NCBI GenBank assembly: GCA_002399735.1
Contig: DHEF01000010.1
Location: 1-51,843 of the forward strand
Direction: 5' to 3'
Source of the DNA: Chitinophagaceae bacterium UBA4857
GTDB lineage: Bacteria; Bacteroidota; Bacteroidia; Chitinophagales; Chitinophagaceae
DNA length: 51,843 nucleotides
Shown in pieces: positions 24,670 through 33,482 of the stretch (positions are counted from its first letter, which is position 1; every line of letters begins with the position of its first letter). The notes under the pieces were generated by a model. It saw only the letters and a list, made by a program, of their open reading frames with translations, was not told where the DNA came from and did not search any database. The position numbers and the translations under genes were made by a program.

Positions 24670-26055
24670 TTATACGTGATTAGCTAATTCCAACGTCTTT
24701 ATTTTACGCGGATTTTTTTCTGCGTAACTACTAATCAATTGGCGTATCACCATGTTTTCTTTGTAACGGGTAAGGCGGTCTTTTAAATCTTCCACATCAT
24801 ACACTGCATCATCGGTCTGTATATAACCCATACCATAAAACTCACCCTGATACACAAGTATACAGGACTGTTCATTGGCCTGCAAACCTTTGTCCAGTAT
24901 CACAAAAGTTTTATCACTTTTTAACGACAATAGGGCTTCTTCCACACGGGCATTATAGGTATCAGCATCTTCAGTTTGTTCGCAAGCGCCATTACAATAA
25001 TGTTGTTCTATGCCTTCACAAACATCGTTGCTTACTTGTATAAAACACAATTTGGGGCAAAGGTTATACTCCTTCATCCAGGCACGTAAAATATTATGGC
25101 CTTCCACTATGTACTGAAAACGATAAATGGGCTGCATACTCTTACGCACTTTTTCAATAACAATGCGGTAGTAACCATTTTGGTCAGTGTATAAAAAGAA
25201 ACCAAACTGTGCTTCAGGGCTTTTTTGCGACGAATTAAAAACGGGCCATAATCTTTTAATCTCAACCGATTCATAAATTGCAGCCATCAGCTCCGTTCCC
25301 CAACTTTCGTAACTGATGGCATGTGTATGAATTAAAAAATTCTGCTTTTGTTTTGTAGGGCTGTTATTGCTAAAATGACTGTTAACGCGGTAACGAATAT
25401 TTTTTGCTTTGCCGGTGTAAATAACTTTTCCTTTTTCATTATGGAAATAATAAACACCCGGACAATAGGGCAGGTTGGTAAAATGTTCCTTAGGTACATT
25501 GGGCGGTAATACCTGCTCTTTTGAATTACGTTTCAGGCTTTTTAAAATCAGTTGCTCATCATCATTGGCCAGCAAACGCTGAAACAAAATGGCGGTAGCC
25601 GCGGTATCTCCTCCGGCACGGTGCCGGTTATTTAAAGGTATATCCAACGATCGGCAAAGATTACCCAAACTATATGACCTGAAACCCGGAAAAATTTTCC
25701 GGCTAAGCCTTACCGTACATAATTTATTCACCTTTAAATCGTACTTGCATACCTCCAGCTGATATTTTACAAAGGAATAATCAAAATTTACATTATGTGC
25801 CACAAAAACATTCCCTTCCAATAACGAATAAATCTTTTCGGCCACATCCTTAAACGATGGCGCATCTTCCACCATTTCATTAGTAATACCCGTCATGGCC
25901 GAAATATAAGGCGGAATATATTTGTGCGGATTAATCAACGTTTCATAGGTTTCAATCACCTGGTCATTTTCCAGCACATAAATACATATCTCTGTAATGC
26001 CGCCTGCTGCTGCATGTGCTCCCGTCGTCTCAATATCTACAATTGCAAAACGCAT
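24670..26055 (-). CDS. DnaQ-type exonuclease fused to a Cho/UvrC-like GIY-YIG nuclease
   Basis: The 461-aa protein joins a DEDDh 3'-5' exonuclease to a GIY-YIG endonuclease. The exonuclease (about 1-170) keeps DIETTG (Asp7, Glu9), HNVNFDYS (Asp96) and HRAGGD (His145, Asp150). The GIY-YIG domain starts at CPGVYYF (198-204) with VIYTGKAKNIRYRV (about 211-224). A UvrC/Cho-type Cys cluster follows (LCPKLCF...YCNGAC), then a C-terminal region resembling the rest of Cho-like proteins. Both halves imply DNA repair or end-processing. Such fusions are known in Bacteroidota and Actinobacteria, often annotated as polymerase III epsilon. The replicative epsilon role is unlikely. No operon partner is seen. 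Confidence 0.9.
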   Translation of the reverse strand: MRFAIVDIETTGAHAAAGGITEICIYVLENDQVIETYETLINPHKYIPPYISAMTGITNEMVEDAPSFKDVAEKIYSLLEGNVFVAHNVNFDYSFVKYQLEVCKYDLKVNKLCTVRLSRKIFPGFRSYSLGNLCRSLDIPLNNRHRAGGDTAATAILFQRLLANDDEQLILKSLKRNSKEQVLPPNVPKEHFTNLPYCPGVYYFHNEKGKVIYTGKAKNIRYRVNSHFSNNSPTKQKQNFLIHTHAISYESWGTELMAAIYESVEIKRLWPVFNSSQKSPEAQFGFFLYTDQNGYYRIVIEKVRKSMQPIYRFQYIVEGHNILRAWMKEYNLCPKLCFIQVSNDVCEGIEQHYCNGACEQTEDADTYNARVEEALLSLKSDKTFVILDKGLQANEQSCILVYQGEFYGMGYIQTDDAVYDVEDLKDRLTRYKENMVIRQLISSYAEKNPRKIKTLELANHV

Positions 26056-26548
26056 ATTATTTTCGCAGAGCGTATTAAAATTTTATAGTTTATTTTTTGG
26101 TTACCGGCAGCATGAACACAGATGAACTTTTGTTGCGTCGCACTCTTGTGCACCTGTAACATTACTCAGCATTGTGCAAGGTGCACCCCGATTTATCGGC
26201 GGTACGTTCTGCTCTTTGTGCATCATCGTGTTATGCGTTGGCCGTTTACTTAATTGCTTATCCTAAGCAATATAAACTAAAATGATAAATTATTTAGCAA
26301 AAATAAACTAAATTTTTTATACAAATAATAAATAATTATACCACCGAGGTACACAGAGGGCTTACACAGCGTGACACGGAGGTTATTCTAAATCTTACAC
26401 AAACTCCTCTGTGTACCTCAGTGAAAAAACTCCTTTAACTCAGTGGTAAAAGTATTGCGTGGAAAACGCCACACACCCAATACCAATATTTCCCTCTTTA
26501 TATCTCAGCATTAATACCGATTTTCGCAGCCGGGTAAAAAACAGGTAC
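26056..26548. other. 493-nt spacer with several repeats
   Basis: It holds an R1 fragment (TTGTTGCGTCGCACTCTTGTGCAC and TTACTCAGCATTGTGCAAGG, about 26128-26195), a second GCATCATCGTGTTATGCG string, an AT-rich tract of about 90 nt, and then a 110-nt inverted-repeat element (26340-26449). A weak upstream ORF extension of the methyltransferase starts with GTG at 26459 but is not favoured. Confidence 0.55.
26340..26449. repeat. CCACCGAGGTACACAGAGG inverted-repeat element
   Basis: The left arm ACCACCGAGGTACACAGAGG and the right arm CCTCTGTGTACCTCAGTG are near-perfect inverted repeats, with an inner copy (ACACGGAGG, CAGTGG). It is the 'cacagagg' type of dispersed intergenic palindrome, which I have seen widely in environmental bacteria. 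No ORF and no transposase. Confidence 0.7.
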
Positions 26549-27502
26549 ATGAAATTAGAAATGTTTGCAAACAGGCTGGCGAAAGTGTTTAAACACAAAA
26601 ACAAACAGGCAAAACGCCAGGGCATAAGTTGTTACCGCCTTTACGATCACGATTTACCTGAATTTCCCTTTTGTATAGAATGGTATGGGGTAAACTTATA
26701 CGTTGCCGAGTACAAACGCAACCACGGCATGGACGATGCAACACATGATGCTTGGATGGAACAAAGTATTGAGGTAATGCAACAGGTGCTACATGTAGAA
26801 AAAGAAAACATTTTTTTAAAACTGCGTCAGCGCAAACCCGGCAGGTTAGGGCAGTACCAACGGATAGATAAACAACAAAATGAATTTATAGTACAAGAGA
26901 ACAACCTGAATTTTAATATAAACCTGAGCGATTATTTAGATACTGGTTTATTTTTAGATCATCGCCTCACTCGCCAAATGGTAAAAGAGGAAAGTACTGG
27001 TAAAAAAGTATTAAACCTCTTTGCTTATACCGGTTCATTTTCTGTATATGCTGCTGCAGGTGGTGCAACGGAGGTAATAACAGTGGATATGTCTAACACT
27101 TACCTGCAATGGGCACAACGAAATTTTACAGCTAATAATTTTGCAATAGCAAACGAACCATTTACAGGCGGCAACAGTTTTGTACAGGCCGATGTAATGC
27201 AGTATGTAAAAGACTTACCCGAGAACTATTTTGATCTTATTGTAATGGATCCGCCAACGTTTAGCAATAGTAAACGTATGCTGGACATACTGGATATACA
27301 GCGAGACCATGTGGGTTTGTTAAACGATACACTTAAAAGTTTAGCACCCGGTGGTAAAATGTATTTTAGTACCAATGCCCGTACTTTTCAGCTTGCCGAA
27401 ACGGAGATTCATGCAAGCAGTATAAAAAATATTACCAAGGCCACAACACCTTTTGATTTTGAAGGCAAATTATTTCGCTGGTGTTACTTATTGGAAAAAT
27501 AA
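26549..27502 (+). CDS. RlmK-type class I SAM-dependent rRNA methyltransferase
   Basis: This matches the C-terminal (RlmK) half of E. coli RlmKL, which makes m7G2069 in 23S rRNA. The 317-aa protein begins MKLEMFANRLAKVFKH. It contains QAKRQGISCYRLYDHDLPEFPF, FLDHRLTRQMVKEES, SAM motif I VLNLFAYTGSFSVYAA, motif II ITVDMS, and the DPPTFSNSK motif (the DPPxF catalytic loop of the family). I chose the ATG at 26549 over the GTG at 26459 because the extra N-terminal 30 aa are not part of the domain. The gene overlaps the convergent lipase gene by 19 nt. The RlmL partner domain is not in the window. Confidence 0.87.
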   Translation: MKLEMFANRLAKVFKHKNKQAKRQGISCYRLYDHDLPEFPFCIEWYGVNLYVAEYKRNHGMDDATHDAWMEQSIEVMQQVLHVEKENIFLKLRQRKPGRLGQYQRIDKQQNEFIVQENNLNFNINLSDYLDTGLFLDHRLTRQMVKEESTGKKVLNLFAYTGSFSVYAAAGGATEVITVDMSNTYLQWAQRNFTANNFAIANEPFTGGNSFVQADVMQYVKDLPENYFDLIVMDPPTFSNSKRMLDILDIQRDHVGLLNDTLKSLAPGGKMYFSTNARTFQLAETEIHASSIKNITKATTPFDFEGKLFRWCYLLEK

Positions 27503-28590
27503 ATTTCGTTTAACAAAAAGGAATAGGAAGTAAACATATGATGAACAAAGGGCGTTTCTCTGCTATCGGGAAATTTTTTCATGTAAGCTTCGCTGGGCAT
27601 TAAAACAATGGGAACACCGGAACGCATGTAATTGTTACCTCCGGCATAAACAGGTTGTTTATATTGCGGATGTTGTTTTTTCACCATCTTATACAAACGT
27701 TTCCCTAAATATTTTTCTAACCGCTTTTGTGCTTTAACGGTAGATTTGTCTAACTTTTTATACATACCACCTAATACAAGTCGTGGCAATAGTTTTTGTT
27801 TTTTTATTGTTTTCTTTAATCCCGGGAATGGGTTAGAGTAGTTAAAATCACTTAATGTTTGTACACTAAATGGTGATTCCGGTACCCAGTCAGCCGCATT
27901 TACAATCGTAAAAGCCCAATCTCCACGAGTTAAAAAATCAAAATCGTAAGCATAGTACATATTACCAACCTTGGGTGCAGCACTACTGTACGTTTTATAA
28001 ACTATATCTTTTGGCAGGTTGCCTTTTTGTGTTTCATACTCAAGGTATGAACGCATTAAATTAGCCAACGCACCTCCCTGACTATGACCGGAAATGAAAA
28101 AGTCTTTTGTACCATTACTTTTATAATACTGGTTAATTTTTGCCACTACATCGGGGCCTAAAAAACCAATAGCAAACGCCCAACCTACATGTACCTGTGC
28201 GTTAGGGTTATTGGCAAACTTATAATTGAATGTTGTAGTATCATTTAGCTGTAAACTGCCGGTTGCCGGAATTGCAGCAGCATAAAAATTTTCCATCCAA
28301 CTGACCATATTACTTACAGTACCGCGAAGGTCAATTACGCCTACATTATCATTGCGTAAATACAATGACCAAAGATTTAATAAGCCCATTTCCGGCGAAC
28401 GGTAAACTTGTTTATACGGATCAACCGCTGTAAGGCGTTTTACGGAATCGGGAATACTGCTTTTATAAAATGTAAGCGACAACAGGTCGGCATATTCTTT
28501 TGGGTTGAAACCCGGCTTTAAAATGTTTTGAGCAAAACAATGAGTTGTACCAACAATAAATGTCAATACAATAAAGCACTTTTTAAGCAT
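27484..28590 (-). CDS. Secreted class 3 lipase
   Basis: The 368-aa protein has a signal peptide (about residues 1-21, ending FAQ) and the alpha/beta-hydrolase lipase core. The nucleophile elbow is GHSQGG (Ser170), preceded by FISGHSQGGALANLM. The oxyanion and acid motifs are in the expected places: VGVIDLRGT (about 83-91) and YSSAAPKVGN (about 209-218). The start at 28590 gives the signal peptide; the longer reading adds nothing. Its 3' end overlaps the convergent methyltransferase gene by 19 nt, so antisense overlap of transcripts is expected. It is separated from mdh by a terminator. Confidence 0.9.
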   Translation of the reverse strand: MLKKCFIVLTFIVGTTHCFAQNILKPGFNPKEYADLLSLTFYKSSIPDSVKRLTAVDPYKQVYRSPEMGLLNLWSLYLRNDNVGVIDLRGTVSNMVSWMENFYAAAIPATGSLQLNDTTTFNYKFANNPNAQVHVGWAFAIGFLGPDVVAKINQYYKSNGTKDFFISGHSQGGALANLMRSYLEYETQKGNLPKDIVYKTYSSAAPKVGNMYYAYDFDFLTRGDWAFTIVNAADWVPESPFSVQTLSDFNYSNPFPGLKKTIKKQKLLPRLVLGGMYKKLDKSTVKAQKRLEKYLGKRLYKMVKKQHPQYKQPVYAGGNNYMRSGVPIVLMPSEAYMKKFPDSRETPFVHHMFTSYSFLLNEIYFSNK

Positions 28591-28627
28591 AGTATTATGT
28601 AATGGTTTAAGGCTTATCAATTAAAAT

Positions 28628-28657
28628 AAAAAGACTTTGCCATGGCAAAGTCTTTTT
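28628..28657. terminator. Perfect 30-bp palindromic terminator between mdh and the lipase gene
   Basis: AAAAAGACTTTGCC (28628-28641) is perfectly complementary to GGCAAAGTCTTTTT (28644-28657) and centred on CCATGG. It lies just after the mdh stop and ends in a T tract on either strand, so it should terminate mdh transcription. Confidence 0.9.
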
Positions 28658-28666
28658 ATGAAGGTT

Positions 28667-29596
28667 TTATAAGGTTTTCAAAACGTCGTTCATACTTCTA
28701 ACCGCGTCGGCACTTTTGTTAAACTCCGCTTGTTCTGCTTCGTTTAAGCCAAAGTCCAGGATTTTCTCCCAGCCACCTTTACCTATAATAACCGGTACAC
28801 CCAAGCAAATATCCTTTTGGCCATATTCGCCGTCCAAGGCTACGCAACAGGTAAATAGTTTTTTCTCGTCACGCAAAATGCTTTCAACCAAAGCGGCTCC
28901 TGCAGCTCCAGGTGCATACCAGGCAGAAGTGCCAATTAATTTGGTAAGCGTTGCACCACCTACCATGGTATCAGCTACTATTTGTTTTTGTTGCTCCTCG
29001 CTTAAAAACTTAGTAACCGGAACAGAGTTCCAGGTAGCCAATCTGATTAAAGGAATCATGGTTGTATCGCCATGGCCACCCACAACAACCGCATTTAAAT
29101 CGCTTGGGCTACAGCCTAAATGCTGGCTTAACTGGTATTTAAAACGGCTGCTATCCAATGTGCCACCCATACCAATAATACGGTTTTTAGGCAAGCCTGT
29201 GCTTTGTAAAGCCAGGTATGTCATCGTATCCATCGGGTTACTGATAACAATAATGATAGCATTAGGAGAGTGCTCCAGTATATTTTTTGCAACTGTTTTT
29301 ACAATACCGGCATTTACACCAATCAGTTCCTCACGGGTCATACCCGGTTTACGTGGCAAACCCGAAGTAATAACTACCACGTCACTATTAGCCGTTTTTG
29401 TATAGTCGTTGGTTGAACCTACAATTTTTGTATCAAAACCCAGTAGGGTAGCGGTCTGCATCATATCCTGTGCCTTCCCTTCGGCAATACCTTCCTTAAT
29501 GTCTAATAAAACTAATTCGCTGGCAAGTTCTTTTCTGGCAATATTATCAGCACAAGTTGCGCCTACTGCGCCTGCACCTACAACCGTTACTTTCAT
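28667..29596 (-). CDS. mdh: Malate dehydrogenase (LDH-like type)
   Basis: This enzyme oxidises malate to oxaloacetate with NAD in the TCA cycle. The 309-aa protein has the nucleotide-binding GAGAVGAT (about 7-14) and the Asp of LLDIKEG that selects NAD. It has the substrate-binding Arg pair GLPRKPGMTR (about 79-88), the active-site Asp region ISNPMDTMT, and the catalytic His in VVGGHGDTTM. I chose the ATG at 29596, not the upstream reading to 29635, because a perfect -7 element (29640-29633) overlaps the longer N-terminus. A strong terminator follows. Confidence 0.97.
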   Translation of the reverse strand: MKVTVVGAGAVGATCADNIARKELASELVLLDIKEGIAEGKAQDMMQTATLLGFDTKIVGSTNDYTKTANSDVVVITSGLPRKPGMTREELIGVNAGIVKTVAKNILEHSPNAIIIVISNPMDTMTYLALQSTGLPKNRIIGMGGTLDSSRFKYQLSQHLGCSPSDLNAVVVGGHGDTTMIPLIRLATWNSVPVTKFLSEEQQKQIVADTMVGGATLTKLIGTSAWYAPGAAGAALVESILRDEKKLFTCCVALDGEYGQKDICLGVPVIIGKGGWEKILDFGLNEAEQAEFNKSADAVRSMNDVLKTL

Positions 29597-30060
29597 GTGA
29601 AATATGTTTAAATGTTTACAATTTAAGTATGGCAAATATAACTGTAAGATTTGAGAATAAAGAAAGCTACTGCGAAAGGCTTATTTATATATTTATTAAG
29701 TTTTAATACTTCTAAAAACTTCATTAAAGTAGGAGGGGTTTATTCCATTTCATTTACTTAATGCTACAGCCCAAAGCATTGATGGCTTATACAAATTAAC
29801 ACTTGGTATTGCACAGCGCCCAATAACATTACCGGAGGTAAAAGTGAGCGACACAACCACAGCCCCATCAAGGGTGGGACGATGGTAACAAAAAAAACGT
29901 TCTACCAAGTTTCAAACTGCTAAAAGAAACAAAGGTGAAGCCCCAAAAGCACTACAGCCGCTTATATAAAATACCTGCATAATACCTTGACAACTTCGCT
30001 TCAAAAATTAGGAGGAATCAGTATAGTTTGTTTATTTTCACAGCATAATAAACGAATTTT
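29597..30060. other. 464-nt divergent spacer upstream of mdh and the acylase gene
   Basis: It contains the mdh promoter and an inverted R1 copy (about 29814-29893: CGACACAACCACAGCCCCATCAAGGGTGGGACGATGGTAA). The rest is AT-rich. No ORF is supported. Confidence 0.55.
29633..29640 (-). promoter_or_regulatory. -7 element of mdh
   Basis: TATATTTG (29640-29633 on the minus strand) is a perfect TAnnTTTG about 37 nt before the mdh ATG at 29596. No clear -33 TTG is visible. Confidence 0.55.
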
Positions 30061-32508
30061 ATGCGTATTGTACCGTTTATAGTATCTACGATTATTACCA
30101 CAACTTTAGTTTGGGCATTAAACAAACCCTGGGGCGAAAAAGTACCTATGCCATTGGGTAAATTTTTAAGTCCGCAACATGGCTTTTGGCAAAATGCCGA
30201 AGACGTAAATCATAATTTTTCTGCCAGCTTAAATTTTACCGATCTGAAAGGAAAGGTGGATGTATATTTTGATGACCGTTTGGTTCCCCACGTTTTTGCA
30301 TCGGAAGAGGACGATCTGTATTTTGTGCAGGGTTACCTGCATGCTAAATTCCGTTTGTTTCAAATGGATTTACAAACCAAAGTTGCGGAAGGAAGGGCCA
30401 GTGAAATTGCCGGTGAAAAAGCCATACCGATGGATAGGGAAAGCCGCCGTGGCGGTATGCGCCACGCAGCCGAAAATGCATTGAAGGGAATGGAAAAAGA
30501 TCCGCAGGCAAAAGCTTATTATACGGCCTACACAAAAGGTATTAATGCTTATATTAACTCATTAAAAGAAAACGAAATTCCGCTGGAGTATAAAATTTTA
30601 AATTTTAAGCCGGAAGCCTGGACAAACCTGCGTACGGCCTTGTTATTAAAAATGATGGCTAAAATGCTGGCCTGGGGAACTGAAAGTGATTTAGCGGCTA
30701 CCAATGCACGTAATGTTTTTACCGATGAGCAAATGAAAGCATTGTACCCGGAAGTGCACGATTCCTTAATGCCTATTATACCCAAAGGAACTGTTTTTGA
30801 CAAACCCGGTATTGTACCTGTAAAACCGGCCATTGCTGACTCGGTATACTTCAGACAACAAAAAACAATTGCCGCTACCGAAAACTTTAAACCCGATATT
30901 GATAACGGTAGTAACAACTGGGTTGTTGCCGGAAGTAAAACACAAAGTGGTGCACCAATCTTATCAAACGATCCGCATTTGGAATTATCGTTACCATCCA
31001 TCTGGTACGAAATGCAGTTAACCACACCAAGACATAACGTATACGGTGTTACGTTACCCGGTAGTCCTTTTATTATCATAGGTTTTAACGATAGCATTGC
31101 ATGGGGCGTAACCAATGCCCAGCGTGATGTAAAAGACTTTTACGAAATAACGTTTAAGGATAGCCAGAAAAAAGAATACCAATACAATGGTGAGTGGAAA
31201 CCTACCACCCGTATTATTGAAGAAATAAAAGTAAAAGGTAAACCCAGCGTGTACGACACAGTAATATACACGCATTACGGACCGGTTATGTTTGATAAAT
31301 CTTATACCAATGGTTTAACCGCCGATAAAAACCTGGCGGTACGTTGGGTAGGATACGAACCCGGTAATGATGGTAAAGCTTTTCATCAGTTAAACCATGC
31401 CGAAAACTATGAACAGTATGTACGTGCCATATCTAACATGATTTGCCCCGCACAAAATTTTGTGTTTGCATCTAAGTCCGGCGATATTGCTATCTGGCAA
31501 CAAGGCCTTTTTCCTGCCCGTTGGGAAGGGCAGGGTTTGTACACCATGCCCGGTAACGACAGTAGTTTTGAGTGGCAGGGTTTTATACCACAAAACGAAA
31601 ACCCGCATGCTTTAAATCCGGCTCGTGGATTTTTGGAGAGTGCCAACCAGCGCCCCGTTGATGCAACTTATCCTTATTTTATACCCGGCTCGTATATGAC
31701 GCCCCGTGGTATAGCTGTTGAACATTTTTTAAATAACATGTCAGGTATCACACCGCAGGATATGATGGCCTTACAAAACAATTATTTTAATGTAACAGCA
31801 CAGGATATTGTTCCTTTCTTTTTAAAATATGTTGATGAGTACCGGTTAAATGCCAACGCAAAAAAATACCTAGATGAACTAAAAGGCTGGGATTATTTTG
31901 CTACGCCAACAACAAAAGGACAAACCATTTACCAAACCTGGTTTGATAGTTTGAAAGTGGCTTTATGGTACGACGAGCTGGAACAAATTAAAGTAGCCGC
32001 ACCTGTACCGGATGAGCAAACTACCATAGAAATGTTGTTGCGTGATACGACTGCTTTAGTGTACATCAACAATGTAAATACACCGGAAACCGAAACATTG
32101 GCCGATATACTGGTAAGCTCCTTAAACAAAGCGGCTGATTACTTAAGTGTAAAAGACAAAGAAGGTAAACTGGAATGGGCAGCATTCAAAAATCCAACGG
32201 TTTACCATTTATTAAAAACAGCGTTGATGCCCTTTGCACGTACCGGCTTAAAAGTTGGTGGCGCCAATAATATTATTAATGCCATTAAACATAGCCATGG
32301 TCCAAGCTGGCGTATGGTGGCACAAATGGGCTCCCAAACCGAAGCCTATGGTGTGTATCCCGGCGGACAAAGCGGTAATCCCGGCAGTAAATTTTACGAT
32401 AATTTTATTGATACCTGGGCCAAGGGCGAGTATTATACTTTATGGGTAATGAAAGCTGCTGAAGCTACCGACAAAAAAGTAAAATGGACAATCAACTTTA
32501 GTAAATAA
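30061..32508 (+). CDS. Penicillin acylase family Ntn hydrolase
   Basis: Members cleave amide bonds of beta-lactams, acyl-homoserine lactones or related amides in the periplasm after autocatalytic maturation. The 815-aa protein has an N-terminal signal or anchor (about residues 4-21). Then come the alpha-chain region (ASEEDDLYFVQGYLHAKFRLFQMDL) and a spacer ending at GSNNWVVAGSKT, where Ser284 is the likely N-terminal nucleophile of the beta chain. Downstream are NDPHLELSLPSIWYEMQL, PGSPFIIIGFNDSIAWGVTNAQRD and HGPSWRMVAQMG near the C-terminus. These are the standard family motifs and length. Quorum-quenching is one possible role. A small membrane protein gene follows 54 nt later. Confidence 0.93.
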   Translation: MRIVPFIVSTIITTTLVWALNKPWGEKVPMPLGKFLSPQHGFWQNAEDVNHNFSASLNFTDLKGKVDVYFDDRLVPHVFASEEDDLYFVQGYLHAKFRLFQMDLQTKVAEGRASEIAGEKAIPMDRESRRGGMRHAAENALKGMEKDPQAKAYYTAYTKGINAYINSLKENEIPLEYKILNFKPEAWTNLRTALLLKMMAKMLAWGTESDLAATNARNVFTDEQMKALYPEVHDSLMPIIPKGTVFDKPGIVPVKPAIADSVYFRQQKTIAATENFKPDIDNGSNNWVVAGSKTQSGAPILSNDPHLELSLPSIWYEMQLTTPRHNVYGVTLPGSPFIIIGFNDSIAWGVTNAQRDVKDFYEITFKDSQKKEYQYNGEWKPTTRIIEEIKVKGKPSVYDTVIYTHYGPVMFDKSYTNGLTADKNLAVRWVGYEPGNDGKAFHQLNHAENYEQYVRAISNMICPAQNFVFASKSGDIAIWQQGLFPARWEGQGLYTMPGNDSSFEWQGFIPQNENPHALNPARGFLESANQRPVDATYPYFIPGSYMTPRGIAVEHFLNNMSGITPQDMMALQNNYFNVTAQDIVPFFLKYVDEYRLNANAKKYLDELKGWDYFATPTTKGQTIYQTWFDSLKVALWYDELEQIKVAAPVPDEQTTIEMLLRDTTALVYINNVNTPETETLADILVSSLNKAADYLSVKDKEGKLEWAAFKNPTVYHLLKTALMPFARTGLKVGGANNIINAIKHSHGPSWRMVAQMGSQTEAYGVYPGGQSGNPGSKFYDNFIDTWAKGEYYTLWVMKAAEATDKKVKWTINFSK

Positions 32509-32562
32509 ACCATTGTTCAACGCATCTGAAAAATAATCTACTACCATTTTCAAGTTAATTAT

Positions 32563-32916
32563 ATGAAGTTTATTATAGCCACTATACTTACCATATTACT
32601 ATCTTTTATTGCAGGTTTATATTTACCCTGGTGGGGTTTTGCTATTGCAGCATTTATTGTAGGACTGTTGGTACATCAACGTGCAGGCCGTTCATTTTTA
32701 ACCGGCTTTACCTCGCTTTTTATTTTGTGGTTGGTATTAGCCTGGTGGCAAAGTAGTGCTAATGATAATATTTTAGCCGGTAAAATTGCAAAGTTATTAG
32801 GCATTGGTAATAACGCAACACTTTTAATCATCATCACGGCATTTATTGCCGCATTAGTTGCCGGTTTTGCCGCCATGAGTGGTAGCTTTTTACGCAGCAA
32901 ACCTATAGGTAAATAG
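32563..32916 (+). CDS. Small four-helix membrane protein
   Basis: A 117-aa very hydrophobic protein with four membrane segments (about residues 2-22, 25-42, 46-64 and 84-108) and little polar sequence. No motif is recognised. It lies 54 nt downstream of the acylase gene on the same strand with no promoter or terminator seen between them, so the two probably share a transcript. Function unknown. Confidence 0.7.
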   Translation: MKFIIATILTILLSFIAGLYLPWWGFAIAAFIVGLLVHQRAGRSFLTGFTSLFILWLVLAWWQSSANDNILAGKIAKLLGIGNNATLLIIITAFIAALVAGFAAMSGSFLRSKPIGK

Positions 32917-33048
32917 TTTTATTTTTTGTTAGCTAGCAGCAGTAATGTTGGAGAAGTTCCAGCAGTTCAATGTTCAAAAGTTCAACGTTATCATGCAATT
33001 ACAAAAGTTTCGTCTAAATGCTATTTACTCAATACTGTATATTTTTTT

Positions 33049-33131
33049 TACGTTACCAGCGTTCCACCCTTGATTGAGCTTTACTTGCGTCGCACTCTTC
33101 AACTTTCTGTTCGCTAATCGGCTGAGGAAAG
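33049..33131 (+). repeat. Mosaic intergenic repeat R1, full-length copy
   Basis: The order is TTACCAGCGTTCC, ACCCTTGATTGAGCTT, TTGCGTCGCACTC, then CTTTCTGTTCGCTAATC. The same order occurs at 40780-40865 and 47806-47890, and inverted at 33483-33553 and 29814-29893. Confidence 0.7.
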
Positions 33132-33160
33132 CCAGGAAGACTATTAGTTGTATTTTGCTC

Positions 33161-33211
33161 TGCAAAACTTGCAGTTTGGCAGTAGTATTTTATCGCCTTT
33201 ATCGATTAAAC
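33161..33211. repeat. Tandem hairpin repeat R5, copy 2 (degenerate)
   Basis: TGCAAAACTTGCAGTTTGGCA and TATCGCCTTTATCGATTAA reproduce the two-hairpin unit at 20577-20622 with several mismatches that weaken both stems. Confidence 0.5.
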
Positions 33212-33235
33212 TATACAGATACTCTAAAATAGACT

Positions 33236-33254
33236 GGTTCGTGAGGCATGAACC
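33236..33254. terminator. Possible hairpin after the 35-aa gene
   Basis: GGTTCGTG (33236-33243) pairs with CATGAACC (33247-33254) around AGG, with one G-T wobble. It lies 19 nt past the stop of the proposed small gene on the minus strand. The T tract is weak. Confidence 0.3.
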
Positions 33255-33272
33255 GTTGCAAAAAATATCAAA

Positions 33273-33380
33273 TCATCTATTCTTTCTTCTATAAACCAAA
33301 AATAGAGTTGTACCTATTGCAACGCCTAAAACTAATGCTATAATTGCCATTCCTTCATAGTTAAATTCTATTAACTGCAT
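33273..33380 (-). CDS. Small single-pass membrane peptide (35 aa), proposed
   Basis: An ATG-started frame encodes 35 aa with a short polar start (MQLIEFNYEG), one strong membrane helix (about residues 11-30) and a basic end (YRRKNR). This is the inside-positive layout of real small membrane proteins. It lies alone inside a repeat-rich spacer, with a hairpin after the stop. No perfect TAnnTTTG is seen upstream (the nearest candidate, AGAGTTTG, fits poorly). Being short, it could arise by chance, so conservation would be decisive. Confidence 0.4.
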   Translation of the reverse strand: MQLIEFNYEGMAIIALVLGVAIGTTLFLVYRRKNR

Positions 33381-33482
33381 ATTTGTTGTTAATTTTAAAA
33401 ATAGAAACTTTTAGCAAACTCTTGTTTTCTATAAATTGATTTATTAGCAAAAGTGAAATTACAATAAAAAAGCAAGAGCTTG

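Noticed and set aside
26459..26548. GTG-started extension of the RlmK-like methyltransferase
   Set aside because: The extra 30 residues do not match the family, the segment adjoins the repeat element and a good ATG follows at 26549.
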